Assembly (NCBI GenBank): GCA_017547865.1
Contig: JAFYOA010000364.1
Location: 1 to 9,984, forward strand
Direction of reading: 5' to 3'
DNA length: 9,984 nt
DNA from: Clostridia bacterium
GTDB lineage: Bacteria; Bacillota_A; Clostridia; Oscillospirales; Acutalibacteraceae
A program made the position numbers and the translations under genes. The stretch's first letter is position 1. Every line of letters starts with the position of its first letter. This document shows, in pieces, positions 1 through 5,602 of this stretch. The notes below the pieces were generated by a model, which worked only from the letters and a program-made list of their open reading frames with translations, did not search any database and was not told the origin of the DNA.

Positions 1-1054
1 CAGAAGAACCGCCGGCACTGAAGAAGGGGAGGGTAACACCCATTACAGGGAAAATAGCCAGACACATGCCGATGTTCACCACACTCTGCACAAACACCAA
101 GCCGAAAAAGCCGAAGCAGATGCAGGTACCCAGGGTGTCCGGAGCACTGTAAGCGGCATGCAGTGTTTTCAGCAGCAAAGCCGCCAGCAGTAAAATCAGC
201 AGGGTACAGCCCATAAATCCCAGCTCTTCACCGGCAACGGAGAAGATAAAGTCACTGTGCTGGAAGGTCACCATGCTGTCTTCCACACGGGGGCCGTTGA
301 ACAGCCCCGCACCCCACAGCTTGCCGCTGCCAATGGAGGTGCGCGCCTGGTACTGCTGCCAGCCGTTGTTCATAATTACCGTGGGGTCATCCAGGTTGTA
401 CACAGCGGTAAAGCGGTCTTTCTGGTAGGGCTCCATCACGTAGTTCCACAGCACGGGTATGGCCACCAGGGCGGCTGCGCCTACCAGCACAAAGTACCGT
501 GCCTGCACACCGGCACCCCAGCTCATAAACAGAAACATGGAAAGGAACACCACCGCCGCGCCGTCGTCGCCCTGCAGGTGGCACAATACCACGGGCACCA
601 GCGCATGCATGCCCAACAGACACACATGGAAGAATTTATCCAACTTCCGTCTTTCTTTCAGAATGGAAAGATGTTTGGCATAGGTGAGCATAAATGCGAT
701 CTTTACCAGCTCCGAGGACTGAAAGGTTCGCCCGCCGATCTCGATCCAGGCGCGGGCATTCACGCCGCCGCTGCTGGTAATGGAAATACCGAACAAAATG
801 GTATAGACCATTAGAAAAACGGAAAAAGCCGCCACCAGGTACCATAGCTTTGCCATGCTGCGGTAATCAAAACAGGTAATGAAAAACGCACCGGCAAACC
901 CCAGCACAATGGCGATCAACTGGGTCTGAAAATAATCCGTTGCCGTGGCACGGGAAACACTCTTCAGCAAAAGCAGGCTGAACACGGATATGGCTGTGAT
1001 GAGCAGCCAGTAGATTTTATCCGTACGGTGCAGGTAATCTCGTACTCGTTCCAT
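1..1054 (-). CDS. rodA: RodA-type SEDS peptidoglycan glycosyltransferase (C-terminus outside window)
   Basis: SEDS-family integral membrane enzyme that polymerises lipid II into glycan strands together with a class B penicillin-binding protein during cell elongation. I translated 351 codons. Visible family signatures are GGVNARAWIEIG followed by FQSSELVKIAF (residues about 96-121), the RodA-type stretch TSIGSGKLWGAGLFNG (239-254), HSDFIFSVAGEELGFMG (266-282) and PFFSAGGSS (343-351) at the truncated end. Asp268 in HSDFIF matches the Asp held to be essential in RodA (established for the family). At least eight hydrophobic segments are apparent. The family is about 370-400 residues, so only some 20-50 are missing. 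I chose the ATG at 1052-1054 because an AAGGAG lies just upstream; an in-frame ATG at 1075 would put that site inside the gene. FtsW or SpoVE are alternatives, but the GSGKLWGAGL region and the lack of an FtsW-type context favour RodA. Confidence 0.9.
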   Translation of the reverse strand, partial: MERVRDYLHRTDKIYWLLITAISVFSLLLLKSVSRATATDYFQTQLIAIVLGFAGAFFITCFDYRSMAKLWYLVAAFSVFLMVYTILFGISITSSGGVNARAWIEIGGRTFQSSELVKIAFMLTYAKHLSILKERRKLDKFFHVCLLGMHALVPVVLCHLQGDDGAAVVFLSMFLFMSWGAGVQARYFVLVGAAALVAIPVLWNYVMEPYQKDRFTAVYNLDDPTVIMNNGWQQYQARTSIGSGKLWGAGLFNGPRVEDSMVTFQHSDFIFSVAGEELGFMGCTLLILLLAALLLKTLHAAYSAPDTLGTCICFGFFGLVFVQSVVNIGMCLAIFPVMGVTLPFFSAGGSS

Positions 1055-1130
1055 AAAAACTCCTTTTCGTTTCATATAGTATAGAAACGCCCGAAGGCGC
1101 AGAAATAAACAACAGGGAACAGACACATAC

Positions 1131-1159
1131 AGTATAGCACGTTTCTGCCCGACACACAA
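1131..1159 (-). promoter_or_regulatory. Possible sigma-A promoter for rodA
   Basis: On the minus strand a TTGTGT (1154-1159) is followed after 17 bases by TATACT (1131-1136), about 75 bases ahead of the rodA start. The -10 is good and the -35 is weak. A second TATACT at 1078-1083 has no convincing -35. Low-to-moderate certainty. Confidence 0.35.
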
Positions 1160-1181
1160 CGAAAACCTTTTTCTCTGCCTA

Positions 1182-1210
1182 TTGCATTTGCTTTTTGCAG
1201 GCCGTATAAT
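1182..1210 (+). promoter_or_regulatory. Sigma-A promoter of the alpha-L-fucosidase gene
   Basis: TTGCAT (1182-1187), a 17-base spacer and a perfect TATAAT (1205-1210). Transcription should begin near 1217, leaving a leader of about 25 bases that holds only the ribosome site. This also shows that an in-frame TTG at 1182 is part of the -35 box and not a start codon. Confidence 0.75.
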
Positions 1211-1241
1211 GAAGGCAGAACCAACCAAAGGAGTTGTTGTT

Positions 1242-2489
1242 ATGAATCTTACACGTATCCCCACGCCGGGCCAGTCCGCTTTTCAGGATTGGGAATTCGG
1301 TACGTTTTTTCATTTTGGTATCCGTACATTTTACGAAGGCCATGTAGACTGGGATGGATTGCCCATGCCCGTAGAAGGTTTTCTTCCCACCGAACTGGAT
1401 TGCCGCCAGTGGGCACGTATTTCCAAAGAGGCCGGTGCCCGCTATGCTATTTTGGTTTGCAAGCACCACGATGGTTTTGCCAACTGGCCCAGCAAATACA
1501 GTGATTATTCCGTAGCCCAAACCCCCTGGAAGGACGGTAAAGGTGACGTTGTACAGGAATTTACCGATGCCTGCCGCGTCGAAGGCCTGAAAGTTGGTCT
1601 GTATTATTCGCCCGCCCAGGCCGGATTCCGCGATTGGAGCGCCAAAGAATACGACGACTATTTTGTAAATCAGATCACCGAGCTGCTTTCCAATTACGGC
1701 AAGATCGATTACCTGTGGTTCGACGGCTGCGGCTCCGGTGATCATCAGTACGATACCGAGCGGATCATCCGGGTCATCCGTACCCTGCAGCCGGAGATCC
1801 TTGTGTTCAATATGTGGGATCCCGATACCCGCTGGATCGGCAACGAATCCGGTGTGGCCGGTGTCGATAACCGTTCCTTTGTACAGGCGGTGGATATCGC
1901 CATCGATGCTGTTTCCCCGGAGAAGATTGCCGGCGGCTGCTACCTGCCGGCGGAATGCGATTTCTGCATGCGAGGACACACCTGGTTCTACAGTGACTGC
2001 AATGAACATATGCTGAAAACGCCGGAGGAACTCTTCGGCTTGTACTGCACTTCCGTTGGAAACAATGCCAATTTCCTTATCAATATCGGTCCGGACCGCC
2101 GCGGCCTGCTGCCTGAAAAAGATGCAGAGCTTCTCCTTGGGCTTGGAAAAGAAATTCGCCGCCGTTTTGAAGACGGTGTGGTCACCCGTGATTTCACCGA
2201 CGAAGAAAATGTGTATACGCTGCATTTTGCAGATGAAGAATCGGATGAGCAGCTGGTTTCCGGTGTTGTGCTGGAAGAAGACCTGACCGATGGCGAAAAA
2301 ATCGAGGCTTTCCATGTGGAGATCGGACCTTCCCGCTACGGCGCCCGTCTGCAGCCGTTGTACTACGGCAAAACGGTGGGGCATAAGCGCATTTGTATGT
2401 TCCCGGTGGTGCGCACCGGCACGGTGAAGATCGTGCTGGACGAGGCTGCCCCCGGTGCAAAGCTGAAAGGAATCTCCGTGATTCGCTGA
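1242..2489 (+). CDS. Alpha-L-fucosidase, glycoside hydrolase family 29
   Basis: Retaining exo-glycosidase that releases terminal L-fucose from fucosylated glycans. The 415-residue product has the GH29 (COG3669) TIM-barrel layout: FGTFFHFGIRTF near the N-terminus (19-30), KHHDGFANWPS (74-84), GLKVGLYYS (115-123), KIDYLWFDG (154-162) with Asp161 as the expected nucleophile, and NFLINIGPDRRGLLP (277-291). Glu238 in LPAECD is a candidate acid/base, but this residue varies among GH29 subgroups and I cannot settle it. Residues from about 320 on form the usual short beta-rich C-terminal domain. There is no signal peptide, so it is probably cytoplasmic and acts on imported oligosaccharides (inference). 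The ATG at 1242 follows AAAGGAG with good spacing. It stands alone: own promoter, no transporter or fucose-catabolic genes beside it, and no clear terminator behind it. Confidence 0.9.
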   Translation: MNLTRIPTPGQSAFQDWEFGTFFHFGIRTFYEGHVDWDGLPMPVEGFLPTELDCRQWARISKEAGARYAILVCKHHDGFANWPSKYSDYSVAQTPWKDGKGDVVQEFTDACRVEGLKVGLYYSPAQAGFRDWSAKEYDDYFVNQITELLSNYGKIDYLWFDGCGSGDHQYDTERIIRVIRTLQPEILVFNMWDPDTRWIGNESGVAGVDNRSFVQAVDIAIDAVSPEKIAGGCYLPAECDFCMRGHTWFYSDCNEHMLKTPEELFGLYCTSVGNNANFLINIGPDRRGLLPEKDAELLLGLGKEIRRRFEDGVVTRDFTDEENVYTLHFADEESDEQLVSGVVLEEDLTDGEKIEAFHVEIGPSRYGARLQPLYYGKTVGHKRICMFPVVRTGTVKIVLDEAAPGAKLKGISVIR

Positions 2490-2565
2490 AAAGGTTGTGC
2501 CCGTAAAATGTGAATGAACTGTTAAAATAATGTGAAATAAAATACATATTTTCTCTCGCAACGTA

Positions 2566-2593
2566 TTGCAATCGACAAAATATCTGCTATAAT
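2566..2593 (+). promoter_or_regulatory. Sigma-A promoter with extended -10 for the DUF4190-like gene
   Basis: TTGCAA (2566-2571), a 16-base spacer and TATAAT (2588-2593) preceded by TGC, an extended -10. Near-consensus, suggesting strong expression. The leader from about 2600 contains a small hairpin, GCTGT/ACAGC with loop GTTAT (2606-2620), before AAGGAG at 2634-2639. The AT-rich stretch 2490-2565 upstream holds no gene or convincing terminator that I can see. Confidence 0.75.
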
Positions 2594-2649
2594 ATTCATT
2601 AAAGTGCTGTGTTATACAGCAATATCATTTCTGAAGGAGTGTTAATCTC

Positions 2650-2928
2650 ATGGAAAAACAGTCCAATGGTCTCGCCATCGCCGCTCTGGTCTGCGGTATC
2701 TGCGGTATCGTTCTGTTCTGGATTCCCTATGCCAACATCATTCTGCTGATCCTCTCCATTCTGGGTATCGTGTTTGGTGTTAAGGCCCGCAAGGTTTGCC
2801 CCAGCAAGGGTATGGCTACTGCCGGTCTGGTTCTGGGCATCATCGGCACCTGCTTCACCGCTCTGGGTTGCGCTATCTGCTCTTGCCTCCCCATTTGCGC
2901 TTGCATTATGGCTATGGCCGGTATGTAA
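2650..2928 (+). CDS. Small DUF4190-like membrane protein
   Basis: A 92-residue protein with the DUF4190 pattern: NGLAIAALVCGICGIVLFW (6-24) opens a first membrane hairpin, a basic VKARKVCPSKG segment lies in the middle, and MATAGLVLGIIGTCF starts the repeated half. The family has no established function. Three or four hydrophobic segments (about 8-24, 27-45, 56-70, 74-92) make it almost wholly membrane-embedded. It is unusually rich in cysteine for such a protein: about nine Cys, with a dense cluster in the last third (CAICSCLPICAC). It has its own strong promoter and its own terminator, so it is probably a single-gene transcript. Codons are mostly the C- or T-ending GGT/CTG/ATC type, fitting good expression. 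Start ATG at 2650 follows AAGGAG by 10 bases. Certain as a gene, family assignment likely, role unknown. Confidence 0.8.
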   Translation: MEKQSNGLAIAALVCGICGIVLFWIPYANIILLILSILGIVFGVKARKVCPSKGMATAGLVLGIIGTCFTALGCAICSCLPICACIMAMAGM

Positions 2929-2978
2929 TCTTAGGTTACAGCAACGTGCATATCCGCACAATCCTGTGCAGATAAATG

Positions 2979-3010
2979 AAACAGGAACCCATGCGGTTCC
3001 TGTTTTGTTG
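2979..3010 (+). terminator. Intrinsic terminator after the DUF4190-like gene
   Basis: A perfect 11-bp stem, AAACAGGAACC (2979-2989) with GGTTCCTGTTT (2995-3005), a 5-base loop, then TTTTGTTGT overlapping the end of the stem. It is preceded by a weaker hairpin around GCACA/TGTGC (2956-2969). It lies only 26 bases before the lgt start, and I see no clear promoter in between, so lgt may depend on read-through. Confidence 0.75.
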
Positions 3011-3035
3011 TCTGCAGAATTTTTTGGAGGTCCTC

Positions 3036-3845
3036 ATGTATCCTATTATCAATATTGCCGGCCGCGAGATCGGCAGCTACGGTCTGTTTGCCGCCATTGG
3101 CGCGGTGGTTGCCGGCTTTACATTCTGTATCATTGCCAATCGCCGCAAAAAGGGCGACGATGATACCAACATTTTCCTCATGCTGCTCATTGCTGTGGGC
3201 GTGCTGGTGGGAGCTCATATTCTGTATGCCATTGTCACTCTGCCGCTGGTGATCCGTGCGTTCCAGAACGGATATCAGATCACCTCTTTTATGAGCATTG
3301 TGGAAGTGATCGCCATGCTGTTCGGCGGCGGTGTATTTTACGGCGGCCTGGGCGGCGGCGCTGTGGCAGCCCTGATTTATATTCATAAAAAGGGGTTGGA
3401 TAAGGGCGATTACGCCGATATGCTGGCGCCGGTTGTTCCGCTGTTCCACACATTTGGCCGCATTGGCTGCTTTTTGGGCGGCTGCTGCTATGGCATGGAA
3501 TGGGAACACGGTTTTGTATACACGGAGTGCCTGATCGAACAGGCCAACGGTGTGCCGCGTTTCCCGGTGCAGCTGGTAGAAGCCGGTTTCAACTTCCTTT
3601 TGAGCATGGTGCTGTTTTACCTGCTGTTCAAAGGTGTGCTGAAAGGTCGGCTGATCCTGGTGTACCTGTTCTCTTACGCGCCCGCCCGGTTTATTCTGGA
3701 GTTTTTCCGTGGTGATACCTACCGCGGTTTTGTGGGTGCTTTGTCCACCTCGCAAATCATCAGCATTCTGGTGGTTACCGGTTGTATCGGCTGGCTGCTG
3801 GCCAAAAAGTTTTACAAGCCCAAAACAAATATTATGCAAGGCTAA
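3036..3845 (+). CDS. lgt: Prolipoprotein diacylglyceryl transferase (Lgt) homologue
   Basis: Membrane enzyme that moves diacylglycerol from phosphatidylglycerol onto the lipobox cysteine of prolipoproteins, the first step of lipoprotein maturation. The 269-residue product has the PF01790 layout with about seven membrane segments: SYGLFAAIGA (14-23) at the first, GGGVFYGGLGGG (97-108), the signature HTFGRIGCFLGGCCYG (138-153), RFPVQLVE (175-182) and RFILEFFRGD (218-227) near the end. Arg142 matches the essential signature Arg of E. coli Lgt (Arg143). The signature Asn of GRIGNF is Cys145 here, followed by two more Cys (150, 151). This GRIGCF/GCCYG form is, from memory, common in Clostridia, but I cannot say whether it is the main Lgt or a paralogue. 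The start at 3036 has GGAGG five bases upstream; an in-frame ATG at 2976 falls at the terminator stem and is rejected. Confidence 0.85.
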   Translation: MYPIINIAGREIGSYGLFAAIGAVVAGFTFCIIANRRKKGDDDTNIFLMLLIAVGVLVGAHILYAIVTLPLVIRAFQNGYQITSFMSIVEVIAMLFGGGVFYGGLGGGAVAALIYIHKKGLDKGDYADMLAPVVPLFHTFGRIGCFLGGCCYGMEWEHGFVYTECLIEQANGVPRFPVQLVEAGFNFLLSMVLFYLLFKGVLKGRLILVYLFSYAPARFILEFFRGDTYRGFVGALSTSQIISILVVTGCIGWLLAKKFYKPKTNIMQG

Positions 3846-3851
3846 AAAAAT

Positions 3852-3888
3852 CTGCCCGAAGAAGATCAAATCGATCCTCTTCGGGCAG
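3852..3888. terminator. Bidirectional intrinsic terminator between lgt and the NifX-like gene
   Basis: Sixteen-base arms, 3852-3867 and 3873-3888, with a CTGCCCGAAGA-type GC-rich base and a 5-base loop. In the plus direction one pair is an A-C mismatch and the arm is followed by TTCTTTATT. In the minus direction the same position becomes a G-U wobble, so the stem is unbroken, and it is followed by seven T. It should end both convergent genes and is better for the minus-strand one. Confidence 0.9.
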
Positions 3889-3906
3889 TTCTTTATTAAT
3901 TATGTT

Positions 3907-4326
3907 TTACCCGTGGTGGCAGCTGCCGCAATCGTGGCCGCATTCATGGTCACCGCAGTCGTGTTCGCCGCAATCATGGTCTTCGCCGTGGTCGTGGTGG
4001 TCACATACGGTGTCGGGGTCAAATACCAGGTTGTTGGCAGCCAAAGCCGCTGCTGCCCGGTCGGCGCTTCCGGTCACGCCGGGATACAGGTCAATGCCGG
4101 CACGGGCCAGGGCATTGCGGGCACCGCCGCCGATACCGCCGCAGATCAGTGCGCCAACGCCGAACATTTCCAGAAAACCGGCCAGGGCGCCGTGGCCGCT
4201 GCCCATGGTAAACACAACTTCTTCGTTGGTGATCTTGCCGTCGGTGATATCGTACAGCTTAAAGCATTTGGTGTGGCCAAAGTGCTGGAACACCAGGCCA
4301 TTGTCGTATGGTACTGCAATTCTCAT
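3907..4326 (-). CDS. NifX/NifB-type (FeMo-cofactor family) protein with His/Cys-rich tail
   Basis: A 139-residue protein of the dinitrogenase iron-molybdenum cofactor biosynthesis family (PF02579): MRIAVPYDNGLVFQHFGHTKCF at the start, then GHGALAGFLEMFGVGALICGGIGGGARNAL-like core (45-74, short loops rich in Gly) and a GSADRAAAALAANNL helix (86-100). In nitrogen fixers this fold carries FeMo-cofactor precursors; stand-alone members in anaerobes are of unproven role and are thought to handle iron-sulfur or other metal clusters. The tail from 107 to 139 is low complexity, with 9 His and 6 Cys among Asp, Glu and Gly in HDCG-like units, a likely metal-binding extension (inference). The start at 4326 is chosen because AGGAGG sits 8 bases ahead; the ATG two codons upstream is only 2 bases from it. 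It has its own promoter and lies just behind the DUF134 gene. No nif genes are present. Confidence 0.85.
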   Translation of the reverse strand: MRIAVPYDNGLVFQHFGHTKCFKLYDITDGKITNEEVVFTMGSGHGALAGFLEMFGVGALICGGIGGGARNALARAGIDLYPGVTGSADRAAAALAANNLVFDPDTVCDHHDHGEDHDCGEHDCGDHECGHDCGSCHHG

Positions 4327-4334
4327 TTGCATAT

Positions 4335-4340
4335 CCTCCT
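4335..4340 (-). promoter_or_regulatory. Ribosome binding site that decides the start of the NifX-like gene
   Basis: AGGAGG on the minus strand. Two in-frame ATGs follow: the first after 2 bases, too close to be used, the second (4326) after 8 bases. The site follows directly on the T-run of the leader hairpin. Confidence 0.75.
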
Positions 4341-4342
4341 TG

Positions 4343-4378
4343 AAAAAACAGACCGCACCGGCAAGCCAAATGCGGTCC
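4343..4378 (-). terminator. Terminator-like hairpin in the leader of the NifX-like gene (possible attenuator)
   Basis: On the minus strand GACCGCA (4371-4377) pairs with TGCGGTC (4351-4357) across a 13-base loop, followed by TG and six T (4343-4348), then the ribosome site. It could end the transcript of the upstream DUF134 gene. However, it lies downstream of the NifX-like gene's own promoter, so every transcript from that promoter must also pass it. The 7-bp stem with a 13-base loop is moderate, so partial read-through is plausible. Confidence 0.6.
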
Positions 4379-4388
4379 TGCTGCTGTT

Positions 4389-4417
4389 ATTGTAGCAGAG
4401 TTTGTGTCATATGTCAA
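4389..4417 (-). promoter_or_regulatory. Strong sigma-A promoter for the NifX-like gene, with TGACA direct repeat
   Basis: A perfect TTGACA (4412-4417), a 17-base spacer and TACAAT (4389-4394) preceded by TGC. It begins three bases after the DUF134 stop codon. The -35 overlaps a direct repeat TGACA-TA-TGACA (about 4405-4416) with a CATATG palindrome at its centre, a possible operator (inference). Transcription should start near 4382. Confidence 0.8.
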
Positions 4418-4420
4418 TAA

Positions 4421-4798
4421 TCATTCGCTGCACCGGCAGTTTTCCGGGCAGCAGCCCTGTTTGTTTTCTCCACAAAATTTTTTGTGGCAGCCACTGCAGC
4501 GGCAGGCGGAATCGGCACAAGGCTCCACAGCGCCGCCGCGGATCACCAGCCGTTTGCCGTTAACCAGCATATCAGCCAGCTTTTGCCGGGCAGAAACATA
4601 AATGGCCTGCACGGTGGTGCGTGCCACCTGCATATGGGCTGCACAGGCATCCTGCGAAAGACCCGCGTGGTCGATGAGCCGAATGGTTTCGTATTCATCG
4701 GCGGTCATTTCCACGAAGTCGCTGTTTGGCTGGATGGGGGCGAATTCTTCAAACCGGGGCAGTTCGCATATCCTTCGCCGTTTGGTGGGTCTTGCCAT
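4421..4798 (-). CDS. DUF134/UPF0251 family helix-turn-helix protein with Cys-rich tail
   Basis: A predicted DNA-binding protein of 125 residues. It opens with MARPTKRRRICELPRFEEF, typical of DUF134, continues with VEMTADEYETIRLIDHAGLSQ (29-49), and has a sigma-region-4-like helix-turn-helix over about 47-78 (GLSQDACAAHMQVARTTVQ, then SARQKLADMLVNGK). The family is uncharacterised; the helix-turn-helix is the only functional clue. After residue 90 comes a tail with nine Cys (94, 99, 101, 104, 109, 116, 117, 121, 123), laid out like a zinc or iron-sulfur binding site (inference). It starts 19 bases after folT with no terminator between, so the two are probably co-transcribed; AAGGAG lies 7 bases before the ATG. 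DUF134 genes often sit beside NifX-like genes (family knowledge), as here, which suggests it regulates or senses for that partner. Confidence 0.87.
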   Translation of the reverse strand: MARPTKRRRICELPRFEEFAPIQPNSDFVEMTADEYETIRLIDHAGLSQDACAAHMQVARTTVQAIYVSARQKLADMLVNGKRLVIRGGAVEPCADSACRCSGCHKKFCGENKQGCCPENCRCSE

Positions 4799-4817
4799 GA
4801 CACAGCTCCTTTGAATA

Positions 4818-5333
4818 TCAGAATTTTTGTTTCAGCAGTTTATCGATGGTGGGATGGCGCAGCAGCAGCATGGTCAGCAGGGTCTCGAAAATCGTCATTA
4901 CAACAGCCTGGAACACGCGGTCCGGCAGCAGGAGAAGATAACCCTTATCCAAAATCTGCGAGAGCCACAGCGTGTTGAGCAGAAGGGTGACTACCACTTT
5001 GTTGGCAAGCGCCGCAGCCAGCACCCGGGGCAGGGTGACTTTGCGGTAGACAAGCCAACCCCAGAATGCACCGCCGATGATGGCGGAAACGGTGAAGCCG
5101 GGGTGATATGCGCCGCTGGGGAAGAGAAGAGCGCCCAAAAAATCGGCCAGGCCAGCCACGGTGGCCGCACCAAAAATGCCGTAGCGCCGGGCTGCCATTA
5201 CGGTGGGAATAAAAGCAAAGCCGATCTTCACACCGGGCACCTGAATAGAACAGAAGCGGGAAAGGACGATCTGCAGCGCCAAAAGCAAAGCCATCAGTGC
5301 CAGATCCTGCGGGGAAATTCGTTTTTTCTGCAT
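4818..5333 (-). CDS. folT: FolT: substrate-binding S component of a folate ECF transporter
   Basis: A 171-residue membrane protein that binds folate and works with the shared energy-coupling module (EcfT plus two EcfA ATPases), which is not in this window. Family features: ALMALLLALQIVLSRF (12-27) with an A-x-x-x-A pair (15, 19) for EcfT contact, IGFAFIPTVMAARRYGIFGA (37-56), GLADFLGALLFPSGAYHPGF (61-80), a strong FolT signature, and further helices up to about 160. About six membrane segments are visible. The ATG at 5333 has AAGGAGG 8 bases upstream. The frame stays open upstream to 5477, but that stretch is a THF riboswitch and is not coding. The riboswitch supports folate or another reduced folate as the ligand. 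DUF134 follows in the same operon. Confidence 0.92.
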   Translation of the reverse strand: MQKKRISPQDLALMALLLALQIVLSRFCSIQVPGVKIGFAFIPTVMAARRYGIFGAATVAGLADFLGALLFPSGAYHPGFTVSAIIGGAFWGWLVYRKVTLPRVLAAALANKVVVTLLLNTLWLSQILDKGYLLLLPDRVFQAVVMTIFETLLTMLLLRHPTIDKLLKQKF

Positions 5334-5396
5334 AAAAATAGCCTCCTTGTTTTTAAACAAAGACGCCGCAATAGAACCAACGTATCCGTTGGAGGT
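5334..5396 (-). promoter_or_regulatory. folT: Expression platform of the THF riboswitch (folT ribosome-site sequestration)
   Basis: Right after the aptamer, ACCTCC (5391-5396 on the minus strand) is complementary to the GGAGG of the folT ribosome site (5342-5346). A competing hairpin, CCAACG/CGTTGG with loop GATA (5377-5392), takes up two bases of that anti-ribosome-site stretch. There is no T-run, so control is probably at translation. Mechanism inferred from base pairing only. Confidence 0.6.
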
Positions 5397-5508
5397 ACAG
5401 CGGGATGCGGAAAACGCACCGCCGAGCCTTTCGCACTGCGAAAAACTGTGTTCGTCCGTGGGCAACTCCCCGTCCACACGGCACTTAACGCGCGTTCTCC
5501 TACTCTGT
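5397..5508 (-). ncRNA. Tetrahydrofolate (THF) riboswitch aptamer
   Basis: The minus strand matches the THF riboswitch as I remember it: AGTAGGAGAACGC at the 5' side, GCGTTAAGTG, then GGCGGTGCG and GCATCCCGCT at the 3' side. P1 is formed by ACAG (5505-5508) with CTGT (5397-5400), replacing the usual GGAG/CUCC with a compensated pair set. P2 is AGAACGC with GCGTTTT. It begins at the predicted transcription start and lies just before folT, the textbook place for this class, where ligand binding lowers expression. Confidence 0.92.
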
Positions 5509-5515
5509 TGCTCTT

Positions 5516-5544
5516 ACTATAGCACAAATCTTTCTTCATGGCAA
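5516..5544 (-). promoter_or_regulatory. Sigma-A promoter of the folT operon
   Basis: On the minus strand TTGCCA (5539-5544), a 17-base spacer and TATAGT (5516-5521) preceded by TGC. The predicted transcription start, about 5509, falls at the first base of the riboswitch P1 stem. Its -35 directly adjoins the outward-facing sigma-E-like promoter of sipL. Confidence 0.8.
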
Positions 5545-5573
5545 GCATATCTGTTGCCCCCGGCGCATATAGT
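5545..5573 (+). promoter_or_regulatory. sipL: Sigma-E-like sporulation promoter of sipL
   Basis: GCATATC (5545-5551), a 14-base spacer and CATATAGT (5566-5573). This fits the Bacillus sigma-E consensus (KMATATT, about 14 bases, CATACANT) with one mismatch in each box. No good sigma-A promoter faces sipL. In C. difficile sipL is made in the mother cell under sigma-E, so the match makes biological sense. Confidence 0.65.
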
Positions 5574-5602
5574 CTTGTAGAAAAAGTAAAGGAGCGCAAC
5601 GT

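Noticed and set aside
1182..1241. In-frame TTG extension of the fucosidase by 20 residues
   Set aside because: It contains a complete -35 and -10 promoter; the ATG at 1242 has a proper ribosome site.
1179..2561. Long minus-strand open frame opposite the fucosidase
   Set aside because: It mirrors the codon pattern of the real gene, has no family features and no ribosome site.
2976..3035. In-frame ATG extension of lgt
   Set aside because: It covers the terminator hairpin of the previous gene, and GGAGG sits correctly before 3036.
2931..3869. 312-codon minus-strand frame opposite lgt
   Set aside because: Shadow frame rich in His and Gln from antisense of hydrophobic codons; no motif.
3914..4000. 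Short repeats at the end of the NifX-like gene considered as a CRISPR or intergenic repeat
   Set aside because: They are codon-level repeats encoding the His/Cys-rich tail, in frame and without spacers.
3709..4395. Plus-strand frames across the NifX-like gene
   Set aside because: The minus-strand frame carries the family motifs, a ribosome site and a promoter; the plus frames are low-complexity antisense.
5334..5477. Upstream extension of folT to a 219-residue protein
   Set aside because: This stretch is riboswitch and leader; the extra residues do not resemble FolT, and AAGGAGG precedes 5333.
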